Source: Microvirga massiliensis (GTDB lineage: Bacteria; Pseudomonadota; Alphaproteobacteria; Rhizobiales; Beijerinckiaceae). From it: DNA of 42,232 nt. The DNA lies in the NCBI RefSeq assembly GCF_001006805.1, contig NZ_LN811361.1:173059-215290 (forward strand), written 5' to 3'. Positions within the stretch are counted from its first letter, which is position 1. Every line of letters starts with the position of its first letter. A program made the translations under genes and the position numbers. Below the pieces are notes generated by a model. The model had not been told where the DNA came from, made no database searches, and saw only the letters and a program-made list of their open reading frames with translations. Of this stretch, positions 1 to 8,180 are shown piece after piece.

Positions 1-123
1 GCGTCCATGCTCGGACGGAAGTGGCAGAAGAGGCTCGATGAGAACCCATTCGGCATCGGTCAGATCCGTTTCGTAACGCAACCCATCGCGGCTATATTGC
101 CGCCGAGTGGTCGGGGTCCACAT
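1..123 (-). CDS. IS5-family transposase, N-terminal fragment cut by window edge
   Basis: Reading the minus strand from an ATG at 123 gives 41 residues beginning MWTPTTRRQYSR and continuing through DLTDAEWVLIEPLLP. This is the typical N-terminus of the IS5-type (IS1031-like) transposases that are common in alphaproteobacteria. The DDE catalytic domain would lie beyond the left edge, so I cannot tell whether the copy is intact. The family moves the element by cut-and-paste. The element's end lies just upstream, at 175-201. I recognised the family from the conserved start; a database match was not possible here. Confidence 0.85.
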   Translation of the reverse strand, partial: MWTPTTRRQYSRDGLRYETDLTDAEWVLIEPLLPLPSEHGR

Positions 124-174
124 TGCAGTTCCAGAAAAGGCTTAGACAACCCCTCGGAATCACGTCAACCACGG

Positions 175-201
175 CCACTCAACCCCTTTCGGGACGGGCT
201 C
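175..201. mobile_element. Terminal inverted repeat of the IS5-type element
   Basis: Read on the minus strand, this stretch begins gagcccgtcccgaaaggggt. That is the kind of end carried by IS5/IS1031-group elements, and it lies about 50 bp upstream of the transposase start, as expected. The base pair after it on the plus strand is TA, which could be part of the target duplication. The other end is outside the window. The exact boundary (201) is an estimate from the motif. Confidence 0.65.
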
Positions 202-216
202 TAACATTTAGGAGCG

Positions 217-716
217 ATGGCCTGAGCAAAACCACGAGATATTGGGTTTTCGAGCAACTCTCGCGCGGGCTCTTGCACTTTTAAGTTCAGATCGGCTCGG
301 TGCCAGGAAATTCACTCGGAGACCACGGTTCCCGAGATCTGCCACTTCAAAGCGACTGGTGACGCTAGAAACATCGTGTTCAAACTTCCATTCATGGAAG
401 GGCTCGTGGAGGACGACAAGCCATGGCTCTTACCGCTTCACGCTCCTTCCTCGCAGGGGGCATCGCCGCGAGGTTTCCGCGACTACCGTCCAATCTTGGT
501 AGCCGGGAAGGGCAATGCAGTCGGATAATCGGGTAGCATCCCGGTCAGCAGCCGCAGCGACGTTTGGGGGACGGCAGGCAAGTGGGCTTCTCGCGGGTAG
601 TCCGGGATATTCTACGTAATCACGATATTCCGGTATTGATCAATGCCGAATTTCCCAGTTTCCTCGTTTCCAAGGTTCGGGCACTGTTCAACAATGCTGG
701 ACCTGTCGTGTATTGA
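217..716 (+). pseudogene. Decayed, unrecognised gene beside the IS element
   Basis: One frame is open from 226 to a TAA at 526-528 and reads like real protein: it contains RNIVFKLPFMEGLVEDDKPW and then RPILVAGKGNAVG. An ATG at 217-219 is in the same frame, but it is followed by TGA at 223-225. A second frame (582-716) reads VVRDILRNHDIPVLINAEF and FNNAGPVVY before TGA. The two could be pieces of one gene split by a nonsense codon and a frameshift. I do not recognise the family. The IS end is only 16 bp from the start. Natural-looking peptide is the only evidence, so the call is tentative. Confidence 0.35.
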
Positions 717-769
717 ACAATTCCAGAAGGAAAATAGTAGTAATAGATCTCGCCTCTGGCCTTGACCTC

Positions 770-1276
770 CTACCAACCGATAAGCCAATTCCAGTCGGGC
801 ACCAGTGCCGGTCGGTCGTCATCACCGAAGTAGAGGTCGATGTCGATCCAACTCTCCAGCGCGCCGGGGTTGTAGCTGCCCCTCCCCCGAACGCGCTTGA
901 TGATGTCGCAACCCATTGCCTTGCCGCCTTGGCCTCCGGCAGCGCGGATAAAAACATTACCGTCAAAATCGAGTGCGACATCGACATGAAATGAGGCATG
1001 TCGGAGAATATCACCGTATCGCGGTCGGTTATCCTTGGTTGACTTGATCCAGGCGTTTTCCTTGCCTGCGTCCCTGACGATTTTCTTCAGATCAAAATCA
1101 CCCAGATATTTCTTTGAACCCAGTTTCGTGCCGTACCAGCCGGTGAAGCCGTTGCAGCCCGTCATGATGCCGCCAGAAGCCCAGTTGTCGATCAGTCGCT
1201 TATGGGTGAGACCAGTCATCTCGGTATATTTGTCGGCAGTTGAACCATTAGACGTGATGATCTTGTCTCCCGGCAA
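770..1276 (-). CDS. Hypothetical protein, possible NlpC/CHAP-like cysteine hydrolase
   Basis: This is a 168-residue product with no signal peptide or membrane segment. It shows GCNGFTGWYG with Cys41, then RYGDILRHASFHVDVALDFD with His97. A Cys near the start, a GD-(I/L)-L element and an H-V pair some 55 residues later is the pattern of NlpC/P60 and CHAP peptidoglycan amidases. The fold assignment is an inference from this pattern only. The start is odd: the frame has only a TTG (1274-1276), TAA lies four codons upstream, and a nearby ATG is in another frame. The gene may have lost its 5' end by a frameshift. It lies convergent to the decayed gene at 217-716. Confidence 0.55.
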   Translation of the reverse strand: MPGDKIITSNGSTADKYTEMTGLTHKRLIDNWASGGIMTGCNGFTGWYGTKLGSKKYLGDFDLKKIVRDAGKENAWIKSTKDNRPRYGDILRHASFHVDVALDFDGNVFIRAAGGQGGKAMGCDIIKRVRGRGSYNPGALESWIDIDLYFGDDDRPALVPDWNWLIGW

Positions 1277-2127
1277 AGCCGCATTCAGGATTTATCGTGC
1301 CTTGTCACGTATCGCGGACATATCTGTCTCACTCGTTGAGCGGCTATCACACCGCCGGAGGTCGGCTCACGACAACCCAAGCGGACGGTGTTAAGAGTGC
1401 GGGACAGCCCCCCTTTGAGCCAGATTGTCCGTTTATTCGTTCTGCCGATACGGATCGAAAGGCCCGACCTCCGCCAGAAGTAGATGCGTAATTCGGTCAG
1501 CAGTTCCCACGGTCATTAATTCCACCAATGGCTTTTGAGCAGGTACAATAGGTGTCCGAGAGGATCGAGGATTTCACCGAGATCGGATGAGAGTGATGGC
1601 GATCGCCTGCGCAGTACAGCTGATTATCGCAATACGTGAGATCGCGAGACCGTAGCTAGGGCTAATGCTGAAGGTCCGGTGCCCGTGGGCGCGTTGAACG
1701 TCAATGGATATGTCCAGAAGCTTTCTGGCGCGACTAACTGGGCGGAGAACGAGGGATAATTCTTTAACTGGGATGACACCTACCCGATCATCGACGCACA
1801 CTTCGTCCAATCATTGTGGGAATGGCGCAGGACCGGACTGTCGAGGCTGCCGGAGAGAGGCTAGGGAGACCAGCCTCATACTGAAAGGCGAGATCGACTG
1901 GCTTGCCGATCGACTTCTGGGAGGGGTGTTCAAGCCCGAGTGGATGAAAGTGCTGCGCCGGATCATGAAGAGGAAAGCGGGATGATCGGATAACTCGTTG
2001 GTGCAGACATCCAGCTAGATTGGATCGGTTGTCGCTGTTTTAGTTCGGTCTCGGCGAGGTCGTGGAGTTCACCATGACACGTGCTTTCTGAACGGGCGGG
2101 CGGCTAGGATAGTAATCGAGCGAGGAC
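1277..2127. other. 851-bp stretch without a supportable gene
   Basis: No complete gene could be supported here on either strand. Short pieces read like protein: on the plus strand around 1655-1748 a frame gives VPVGALNVNGYVQKLSGATNW before a stop, and 1876-1985 gives EIDWLADRLLGGVFKPEW before TGA. Both are cut by stops or lack a start with a ribosome binding site. They look like remnants in the accessory stretch between the IS element and tRNA-Met. Confidence 0.4.
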
Positions 2128-2529
2128 ATGATGCGGGTCGTCGAACATGCGCGACAGGAGCGGGAGGAGTGGCGACTGGGTGTGCTCACACGCATGCGGG
2201 TTTCCGTCCTGACTGGCTCTGCACAGTTATGCGTCTTCGAGCAATGGTGCGATCCCGGCTGTGGGGCACCTACCCATCTGCATGCCGTGGAAGAGGTGCT
2301 GACCGTACTTGCAGGTCACGCTGAGGTCTGGGTCGGCAAGGAACGAGCCTCAATAACGGCCGGGCAGTCCGTGATCGTTCCGGCAGGCTACCAGCACGGC
2401 TTTCGCAATACCGGGGAGGCAGTGCTGCACATTGAAGCGACGCTTGCCGCACCCATGTTCGAGGCCGCCTTCGAGGACCTGCACGAGGCAGGGCGACGCT
2501 GGCTTCCGGGCGAGATCGGACAGCCGTGA
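2128..2529 (+). CDS. Small cupin-domain protein
   Basis: This 133-residue protein is a single cupin barrel. Cupin motif 1 is seen as APTHLHAVEEVLTVLAG (His, His and Glu as metal ligands) and motif 2 as GQSVIVPAGYQHGFRNTG (third His). All four usual metal ligands are therefore present. Such small cupins bind a metal ion and may act as isomerases, dioxygenases or sugar-binding sensors; the sequence does not say which. The start has GAGG just upstream, better spaced for the second ATG (2131) than for the first. It stands alone, with the response regulator gene downstream on the other strand. No signal peptide is seen, so it is probably cytoplasmic. Confidence 0.85.
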   Translation: MMRVVEHARQEREEWRLGVLTRMRVSVLTGSAQLCVFEQWCDPGCGAPTHLHAVEEVLTVLAGHAEVWVGKERASITAGQSVIVPAGYQHGFRNTGEAVLHIEATLAAPMFEAAFEDLHEAGRRWLPGEIGQP

Positions 2530-2685
2530 TACGGCACGTCTTACCCGGATGCATTGGTGCGTGCGCCTGTCAACCCATTTTCACGTACCTCTGCACGCAT
2601 GGAAGGTGATCCGGCGGGCGTGGACGGTCGCGGGAGAAGTGAAACGATAATAGTTCGGGCCAAGCATGCCCGGGCAGGCCAATTG

Positions 2686-3078
2686 TCAGGCCGCGCGCTG
2701 CTGGGCAGCCATTCTGACCTCGTGCAGCAGGATGTCTGCCGGAAGGGGGCGCGGGAGAAAGCTGCCGTTGCCGGGCACGTCCGCGGGGCGCAGATGCCGA
2801 ACCCGGCCCGAGGTTATTACCAGCCCGATTGAGGGCCATCTGAGATGGACGCTTCGCGCAAGCTCCAGGGCGTCCGTTCCCTCAGCTACGTCGAGATCGG
2901 CCACCATGACCCGCACATCGGGCCGAGCCTCAAGGATGCTCCACACCGCCTCCGGGCTCTCCGCCTCGACGACTTCGAAGCCTGCCTCGCCCAAGAAGAC
3001 GGCCACGCGCGTGCGGATCACAGGCTCATGCTCTACCAGCAAAACCGTCGCGCGTGCGCAAAAATCATGGGCTTCCAT
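2686..3078 (-). CDS. Single-domain response regulator with altered receiver residues
   Basis: The protein (130 residues from ATG at 3078) is one CheY-like receiver domain and little else. It has VLLVEHEPVIR at the acidic pocket, VMVADLDVAEG at the phospho-acceptor Asp, VITSGR at the switch Ser/Thr, and FLPRPL where canonical receivers have K-P. The acidic pair is thus E-H rather than E-D or D-D, and the invariant Lys is Arg, while the acceptor Asp is kept. No DNA-binding or enzymatic output domain follows. A GTG at 3126 would add 16 residues, but the ATG has a G-rich element upstream and fits the family length. No histidine kinase is near. Phosphorylation may be weak or absent. Confidence 0.8.
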   Translation of the reverse strand: MEAHDFCARATVLLVEHEPVIRTRVAVFLGEAGFEVVEAESPEAVWSILEARPDVRVMVADLDVAEGTDALELARSVHLRWPSIGLVITSGRVRHLRPADVPGNGSFLPRPLPADILLHEVRMAAQQRAA

Positions 3079-3223
3079 GCTGCAACCCCCGCCCTGGTCC
3101 CTTAAGGGAATCGTTGCCAGCGGCACGAGTTCCCACCTTCATCGCCGAAATGAAGACTCAAGAGCAGTGGCGACGCTCTCCCTCTGCCAGCTATAGTGCA
3201 TGTCCGCCATTTCGGATGGACTC

Positions 3224-3952
3224 ATGCCAGTCTCATATAATCTGTCGGGTCGGACAGCGGTCGTCACGGGCGGCTCGAAAGGAATTGGCCGAGCCATTGC
3301 GGAGCAACTGACAGGCTCTGGCGCACAGACTTGGGTCTGGGATATCGCCCCGCCCCAGGACCTCGACGGTGTGGGTTTCGCCCCGGTCGATGTCACGAAT
3401 GCCGACCAGATCGCGCGTGCCATCGGGAGCATGCTCGCCGAGACCTCCAGGATCGACATCCTGGTGAACAATGCGGGCTTTACGGGCGGCTCAGCTTCGG
3501 TCGAGGAGTTCGACCCTGTACAATGGCGGCGCGTGATCGATGTGAACCTTACCGGCGTCTTCGAGGTCTCGCGTCAGGTCGTGCCGGTCATGCGGCGCTC
3601 GGGCTGGGGCCGGATCGTCAACATCGCCTCACTCGCGGGCAAGGAAGGCACTTCGAACCTCTCGGCCTACTCCGCCGCCAAAGCAGGCGTGATCGCCTTT
3701 ACGAAGTCGCTCGCCAAGGAATTGGCCGACACGAGCATCCGCGTGAACAGCGTTGCTCCAGCCGCGATCAAGACCGACATCCTGGAGCAGATGGCCCGTG
3801 AAATGGTAGAAGCCATGATCGCGAAAAGCCCGATGAAGCGCCTGGGCACCGTCAACGAGGTGGCCGACCTCGTCCTGTGGCTGTGCTCAGAGGCGTGCTC
3901 GTTCAACACGGGCGCAGTTTTCGATCTATCGGGTGGTCGGGCAACTTATTGA
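3224..3952 (+). CDS. SDR-family oxidoreductase (FabG-like)
   Basis: This is a classical short-chain dehydrogenase/reductase of 242 residues. It has the NAD(P)-binding TGGSKGIG near the N-terminus, NNAG at the end of beta-4, NIASLAG with the catalytic Ser, and YSAAK with the catalytic Tyr and Lys. Such enzymes reduce ketones or oxidise alcohols with NAD(P)(H) in the cytoplasm; the substrate cannot be read from sequence. The C-terminus GAVFDLSGGRATY resembles sugar- or polyol-dehydrogenase and FabG members. ATG 3224 gives MPVSYNLSGRTAVVTGG, the usual distance to the nucleotide-binding motif. An ATG at 3200 in the same frame would add eight residues. No operon partner is seen. Confidence 0.9.
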   Translation: MPVSYNLSGRTAVVTGGSKGIGRAIAEQLTGSGAQTWVWDIAPPQDLDGVGFAPVDVTNADQIARAIGSMLAETSRIDILVNNAGFTGGSASVEEFDPVQWRRVIDVNLTGVFEVSRQVVPVMRRSGWGRIVNIASLAGKEGTSNLSAYSAAKAGVIAFTKSLAKELADTSIRVNSVAPAAIKTDILEQMAREMVEAMIAKSPMKRLGTVNEVADLVLWLCSEACSFNTGAVFDLSGGRATY

Positions 3953-4440
3953 GGTTACGACTGCCGACGCTCGCAGGGTAGTCGAGAGCCGTACAGAAGA
4001 CCGCAACCGAGTGAAAAATGGCCCGGAGGATGATCCTCCGGGCCGCCTTGATCCCCGTGGAAGCGCGAGTTTGAAGTGCAAGTATCAGTGACGCTGGCGA
4101 AGACCACGATGACCTCCAGGTCGCCGTCGGCGTTCATATCGCGATCCACCCCGCAGCCGTCGGTTCCGTGCTCGATGGCGGTGTCCTGAAGATCGTCGAT
4201 GAGGACACGTTCTACGCCACCCAGTTGCGGAAGGAGGAGCGTGCCCACATCCCAGCCACGAAGCAGCGGGGGTCCAAGTGTCTGTTGGCAAGTTTGTTGC
4301 GGTGCGGCAACTGCATATCCGTCAAAGGTCCGGATACGACCGGGAAGATGTGAATCCAGTGCTCGCTCCACCAGTAGCGGAGACCCGTAGTAGTCGTTAT
4401 CCCAACAGGTTGGGGGTTCAAAACGTAGGTTGGGGAACGA
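3953..4440 (-). pseudogene. Gene remnant with EF-hand/FG-GAP-like motif next to tRNA-Met
   Basis: This 488-bp stretch has no intact gene. On the minus strand, around 4080-4330, one frame reads like an extracellular repeat protein and contains DRDMNADGDLEVIVV. That resembles calcium-binding DxNxDG loops of FG-GAP/VCBS or thrombospondin-type repeats. The frame then runs through the hairpin at 4020-4044, which suggests the true stop was lost or sits in another frame. There is no credible start, because the frame runs back into the tRNA. It is most likely the 3' remnant of a larger gene left beside the tRNA; the identity is uncertain. Confidence 0.3.
4020..4044 (-). terminator. Perfect hairpin with T-run on the minus strand
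   Basis: The sequence ggcccggagga-tga-tcctccgggcc has 11-bp arms and a 3-base loop. Read on the minus strand it is followed by atttttcac, which makes it a good rho-independent terminator for leftward transcription. The tRNA-Met gene and the remnant at 3953-4440 are the only minus-strand genes it could serve. On the plus strand no T-run follows it. Confidence 0.75.
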
Positions 4441-4517
4441 TGGTAGCGGAGGACGGATTTGAACCGCCGACACAAGGATTATGATTCCTCTGCTCTGACC
4501 AACTGAGCTACTCCGCC
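4441..4517 (-). tRNA. tRNA-Met (anticodon CAT)
   Basis: The 77-nt minus-strand sequence starts GGCGGAGTAGCTCAGTTGG and ends with an encoded CCA. The acceptor stem pairs GGCGGAG with CTCCGCT, the D-stem GCTC pairs with GAGC, and the anticodon stem GAGGA/TCCTT closes the loop ATCATAA, giving anticodon CAT. The T-arm carries GGTTCAAATCC. The sequence resembles the elongator tRNA-Met of alphaproteobacteria. A CAT anticodon could also belong to the lysidine-modified tRNA-Ile, but the stems look like the Met type. It is not an initiator, because it lacks the initiator GGG/CCC anticodon-stem pairs. Confidence 0.95.
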
Positions 4518-4661
4518 CCAGGGCCAGGGCGCCTGCGGGCGCCCGGTGTCAGATGCGAGCGATATAGGGAAGAGGGCTCTGCGGTGTCAAGGAAGGGAGC
4601 GACGAGAACTTAGCGCGTCGCGCCATTGGTTCCCCCGCCCGGACCGGCCCATCCGCCCGGA

Positions 4662-5306
4662 TCACGTCACCTTGCGGACTCGCATGAGCTTGAAGAAGCC
4701 CGCCGGGAACAGGGACCTCAACTCGACCACCTGCATGCCGCCGTGGCGCGCCGCCCAGGCTTCGATGCGAGACGCCTTGAAATCCGAGCTCCAGCCGATC
4801 TTGGCGACGAGCGGTGCGGAGATCTCCTCGATCTTCGCGAGCGGACCCCGCTCCTGGCCGAAATGGTTCGCGAGCACGATTTCGCCCCCGGGACGCAGCA
4901 CCCTTGCGAATTCCGTGAGGGCCGCCTCGGGGTCGGGCACGAGCGTGATGAGGAACTGCGCCGTCACGGCATCGAAGGTCTGGTCCGGGAAACGCAGCTT
5001 GGTGACATCCATCACCTGCAGGCTCTTCACGTGCGAGAATCCCCGCAGCTTCACCTTCTCCTGGGCGCGCCGGAGCATGTCCTCCGAGAGGTCGACACCC
5101 GTGACCTCCGCATAGGCAGGATAGTAGCCGAGCGACAGGCCCGTTCCGACCCCGGCCTCGAGCACCTTCGGCCCGCAGGCCATCGCGGCGGCCACGGCCG
5201 CCCGGGCTGCCGGCTCGGTCAGCTTATCGTAGACAACATCGTAAACCGGCGCCCAGCGTGCATAGGCCTTGCGCATCAGCGCCGTCGTCGATGCTGCGTC
5301 CGTCAT
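4662..5306 (-). CDS. Class I SAM methyltransferase, probable PmtA-type phospholipid N-methyltransferase
   Basis: This 214-residue protein has the SAM-binding motif VLEAGVGTGLSLGYYP, the acidic end of strand 2 (VTGVDLSEDM) and the later LRPGGEIVLANHF. The N-terminal YARWAPVYD is characteristic of the Rhodobacter-type PmtA branch, which makes phosphatidylcholine by three methylations of phosphatidylethanolamine at the membrane. That function is inferred from resemblance; ubiquinone or other small-molecule methylation is the alternative. ATG 5306 has AAGGA six bases upstream, whereas ATG 5321 has none. It lies 27 bp after mnmA on the same strand and is probably co-transcribed with it. Confidence 0.8.
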   Translation of the reverse strand: MTDAASTTALMRKAYARWAPVYDVVYDKLTEPAARAAVAAAMACGPKVLEAGVGTGLSLGYYPAYAEVTGVDLSEDMLRRAQEKVKLRGFSHVKSLQVMDVTKLRFPDQTFDAVTAQFLITLVPDPEAALTEFARVLRPGGEIVLANHFGQERGPLAKIEEISAPLVAKIGWSSDFKASRIEAWAARHGGMQVVELRSLFPAGFFKLMRVRKVT

Positions 5307-5333
5307 CCCCGATCCTTGCATGGTGAATGTGTC

Positions 5334-6491
5334 TCAGGCTGCTGCCGCCGGCGTCGCCATGGCCTCGGCCCGGGCGATCGTTCCGCCGCCGAGAACTCGC
5401 GCACGCGGCGCATCGCTGTCATAGATCACGCAGGCCTGCCCCGGCGAGACACCGTCCTCCGGGTCGAGCAGTTCGACCTGCGCGCCGTCAGGCCCCATAC
5501 GCAGCAGCGCCAGGCGAGGTGCGCGTGTGGAACGCACCCGCACGGCAACCTCGAGGCCATCCGTGCGGATGGCGTCCAGGGGCGTGTCGCCCAGCCAGTT
5601 CACATCGGCGAGCCGAATGGTGCGGGTCTGGAGAGCCTCGCGGGGGCCGACGACCACGCGCGCGTTCTCGGCATCGAGCCGCAGCACGTAGAGCGGCCCT
5701 CCGATCGACAGCTTGAGCCCCCGCCGCTGGCCGACCGTGTAATGGATGATTCCCTCGTGATGGCCTAGGAGCCGCCCATCCGCATGGACGATCTCGCCGG
5801 GCCTGATGGCGCCCGGGCGAAGCTTCGCGATGACGTCGCCGTAGCGGCCCTGCGACACGAAGCAGATATCCTGGCTGTCGGCCTTGTCCGCCACGCCAAG
5901 CCCGAGCTCGCGCGCCAGGGCGCGTGTTTCGTCCTTCCCGCGCTCGCCCAGAGGAAAGCGCAGGAGTTCGAGCTGCTCCGCCGTCGTGGCATAGAGGAAA
6001 TAGCTCTGGTCGCGCTCGGGATCGGCTGCCCGGTAGAGGGCGCGCCGGCCGTCCGGGAGCGCACGGCTCGCCACGTAATGCCCGGTTGCAAGAGCCGCAG
6101 CCCCGAGGTCCCGTGCCGTAGCGAGGAGATCCCGGAACTTGATGGCGCGGTTGCATTCCACGCAGGGGATCGGCGTCTCGCCCGAGAGGTAGCTGTCCGC
6201 GAAGCGGTCCATCACCTCCTCGCGGAAGCGGGACTCATAGTCGAGGACGTAGTGCGGAATGCCGATCGTCTCCGCGACGCGGCGGGCATCATGGATGTCC
6301 TGGCCGGCGCAGCAGGCACCCTTTCGGTGAAGCGCCGCCCCGTGATCGTAGAGCTGCAGGGTAATTCCGACGACGTCATAGCCCTCCCGCTTCAGCAGGG
6401 CGGCAACGACGGATGAATCGACACCGCCGGACATCGCGACGACGACGCGCGTCTGGGCAGGATCGGAGGGGAGATCCAACGAGTTGAGCAT
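5334..6491 (-). CDS. mnmA: tRNA-specific 2-thiouridylase MnmA
   Basis: The 385-residue protein matches MnmA (TrmU) in length and motifs. It has the PP-loop AMSGGVDSS near residue 20 for ATP binding, CVECN with the catalytic Cys at about 110, and DSQDICFVSQGRYGD with the second, persulfide-bearing Cys. The enzyme places sulfur on C2 of wobble uridine in tRNAs for Lys, Glu and Gln, taking sulfur from the relay system in the cytoplasm. A ribosome binding site (GGACGGAG) precedes the ATG at 6491. The methyltransferase gene follows directly. Nothing is missing, so this should be a working housekeeping gene. Confidence 0.97.
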   Translation of the reverse strand: MLNSLDLPSDPAQTRVVVAMSGGVDSSVVAALLKREGYDVVGITLQLYDHGAALHRKGACCAGQDIHDARRVAETIGIPHYVLDYESRFREEVMDRFADSYLSGETPIPCVECNRAIKFRDLLATARDLGAAALATGHYVASRALPDGRRALYRAADPERDQSYFLYATTAEQLELLRFPLGERGKDETRALARELGLGVADKADSQDICFVSQGRYGDVIAKLRPGAIRPGEIVHADGRLLGHHEGIIHYTVGQRRGLKLSIGGPLYVLRLDAENARVVVGPREALQTRTIRLADVNWLGDTPLDAIRTDGLEVAVRVRSTRAPRLALLRMGPDGAQVELLDPEDGVSPGQACVIYDSDAPRARVLGGGTIARAEAMATPAAAA

Positions 6492-6747
6492 GGCTCCGTC
6501 CGGGAACGCCGTTCAAGGCGGCGCCTGGCAGGCTTTGAACAGCCTTTCTATAGCGATCCGGCCCTTCGGGTTCCAGGGCAACACCGGGCAAAATCTGCCG
6601 CGCCGGGCCGATCCTGCCGAGTCAGGGTATTTGGCCTGGGAACAGCACTCACGACCTTCTTATTAGAAATCAATGTCTTAGTCGCAATGCCGGCCTTGGC
6701 CCGTCCCTTGCCCCTGGTGAGCGAAGACTTGCTCCAGAAGTTGGGCC

Positions 6748-8169
6748 ATGCGCCAGACCACGACCTCCCCGAACCTGCCGCTCGATCCGGTGATGACGAC
6801 GCCGCGATCGCGCGCCGCGGCTCCGAAAACACGGGAGCCCTTCCTGATCCCCGAGCACCGTCCGGAAGCGCCTGGTGCTCGCCGGGCATTGCCGGCAAGG
6901 CCGGAAGCCTCCTCCTTTGGCCAGGCTCGGGCAGAGTCTCGCTCGACCGAGCGCACCGAGAGGCGGGAGCCCACCCGTGGACAGCGCCCGGACAAGCCTC
7001 GCGACAGTGCCCGCCCGTCCGATGCGGTGCCACGCGCCGGCCGTGCCGAGCCCTCCCGTGATGGCCACCCGCTCCGCGAGAGCGGGAATGAGACATGCGA
7101 TAAGGTCGCGAAGTGCCCCGAAGAGGCCGAAGAGAGCGTCGCAAAGGCCGCTCCCGAAGCCACGCCCGCGATCGAGACAGCGTCCGAAGAGGCGAATAGT
7201 CGCGCGAGCGAGTTCGCCGAGCTGGAAGTGGATGAAGCCGGCCCAACCGCTCTCGAAATCACGGAGCAGGCCGAGACGGAGAGCCATCCCGAAGGGCAGC
7301 AGGCCGTGCCGACGCCGGAGGTGGAAGCCAGAAGCCTCGTGACGACCGGGCCGGCGCCAGCGGCCTCGCCGCACGTGCAGGCGGGCTCCTCTTCAGAGGC
7401 GGCCTTGCCGGAAACCGAGACCAGCCTCCAGGCTGCTCTCGGAGCCGCCGGCGAAGGGCCTGCGCGCAGCAAACCGGACTCTGGTGGAACGAGCTCACAC
7501 CCCATGGGGCCCCCGACCGAGCCCTCTCCCGAACCAGGCTCCGGCCCGTCGCATAGCGGCGCGCGTCCGGAGGGCCTGTCTTCCCAAGCCCTTACGCAGG
7601 CCGCCGACGCCGCGCAGGATCGCGGAATCCAGACGGCGCTCCTCGCTACGAGTTCACCTGGTGCCGCAGCGGACTCGACACGGGCCTCTCCCCATGCCGC
7701 TCCTGCCATCGAGAAGCCGCATCCCGTCACACCGCCCATGCCGCTCGGAGCCGTGCCGATCGAAATCGGCCTGAAGAGCTTGGCCGGCCTGAACCGGTTC
7801 GAGATCCGTCTCGATCCGGCCGAGTTGGGCCGGATCGACGTGCAGCTGGAAATTGGCGGCGATGGCGAGGTGAAGGCCCACCTCACAGTCGATCGGGTCG
7901 AAACACTGGCCCTGCTCCAGCGCGATGCGCGCACTTTGGAGCGGGCATTCGAACAGGCCGGGTTGAAGCCGTCCGAAGGCGGGATCGATTTGACCCTGCG
8001 TGACCAGGCCGGCGATCCCGAAGGGCGCGGAGCCCGTGACGGGCGCAGAGACGACAGCGTAGCCACGCCGGATCGCGAAGGAACGGATCAGCACGCTGAA
8101 AGCCAAAATGCGGCGGCAGCCGCTTCGCGGCCATTGCACTGGCGCAATGGCATCGACGTTCGGGTGTAA
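6748..8169 (+). CDS. fliK: Flagellar hook-length control protein FliK
   Basis: This is a 473-residue protein. A long, poorly conserved N-terminal part (about residues 1-325) is rich in Ala, Glu, Pro, Ser and Arg and looks disordered. It is followed by a conserved C-terminal Flg_hook domain containing LNRFEIRLDPAELGRIDVQL and LLQRDARTLERAFEQAGL. This is the FliK pattern: the N-part acts as a ruler inside the growing hook and the C-domain switches the export gate protein FlhB from hook to filament substrates. flgD follows 11 bp after the stop, as in other alphaproteobacterial flagellar loci. The start codon is uncertain because the N-terminus is variable and no strong ribosome binding site is seen. 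Confidence 0.9.
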   Translation: MRQTTTSPNLPLDPVMTTPRSRAAAPKTREPFLIPEHRPEAPGARRALPARPEASSFGQARAESRSTERTERREPTRGQRPDKPRDSARPSDAVPRAGRAEPSRDGHPLRESGNETCDKVAKCPEEAEESVAKAAPEATPAIETASEEANSRASEFAELEVDEAGPTALEITEQAETESHPEGQQAVPTPEVEARSLVTTGPAPAASPHVQAGSSSEAALPETETSLQAALGAAGEGPARSKPDSGGTSSHPMGPPTEPSPEPGSGPSHSGARPEGLSSQALTQAADAAQDRGIQTALLATSSPGAAADSTRASPHAAPAIEKPHPVTPPMPLGAVPIEIGLKSLAGLNRFEIRLDPAELGRIDVQLEIGGDGEVKAHLTVDRVETLALLQRDARTLERAFEQAGLKPSEGGIDLTLRDQAGDPEGRGARDGRRDDSVATPDREGTDQHAESQNAAAAASRPLHWRNGIDVRV

Positions 8170-8180
8170 GGGAGGCCTTC

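Noticed and set aside
4212..4475. Minus-strand frames crossing tRNA-Met
   Set aside because: Peptides such as AVQIRPPLP are a common artefact of translating tRNA 3' ends.
4599..4621. Hairpin gcgacg/cgtcgc as terminator of the methyltransferase gene
   Set aside because: The stem is six base pairs with an 11-base loop and no T-run on the minus strand.
4626..5768. Long plus-strand frame of 380 codons
   Set aside because: It runs antisense to mnmA and the methyltransferase gene, both of which have clear motifs. Its protein is Arg/His/Pro-rich, as shadows of GC-rich genes are.
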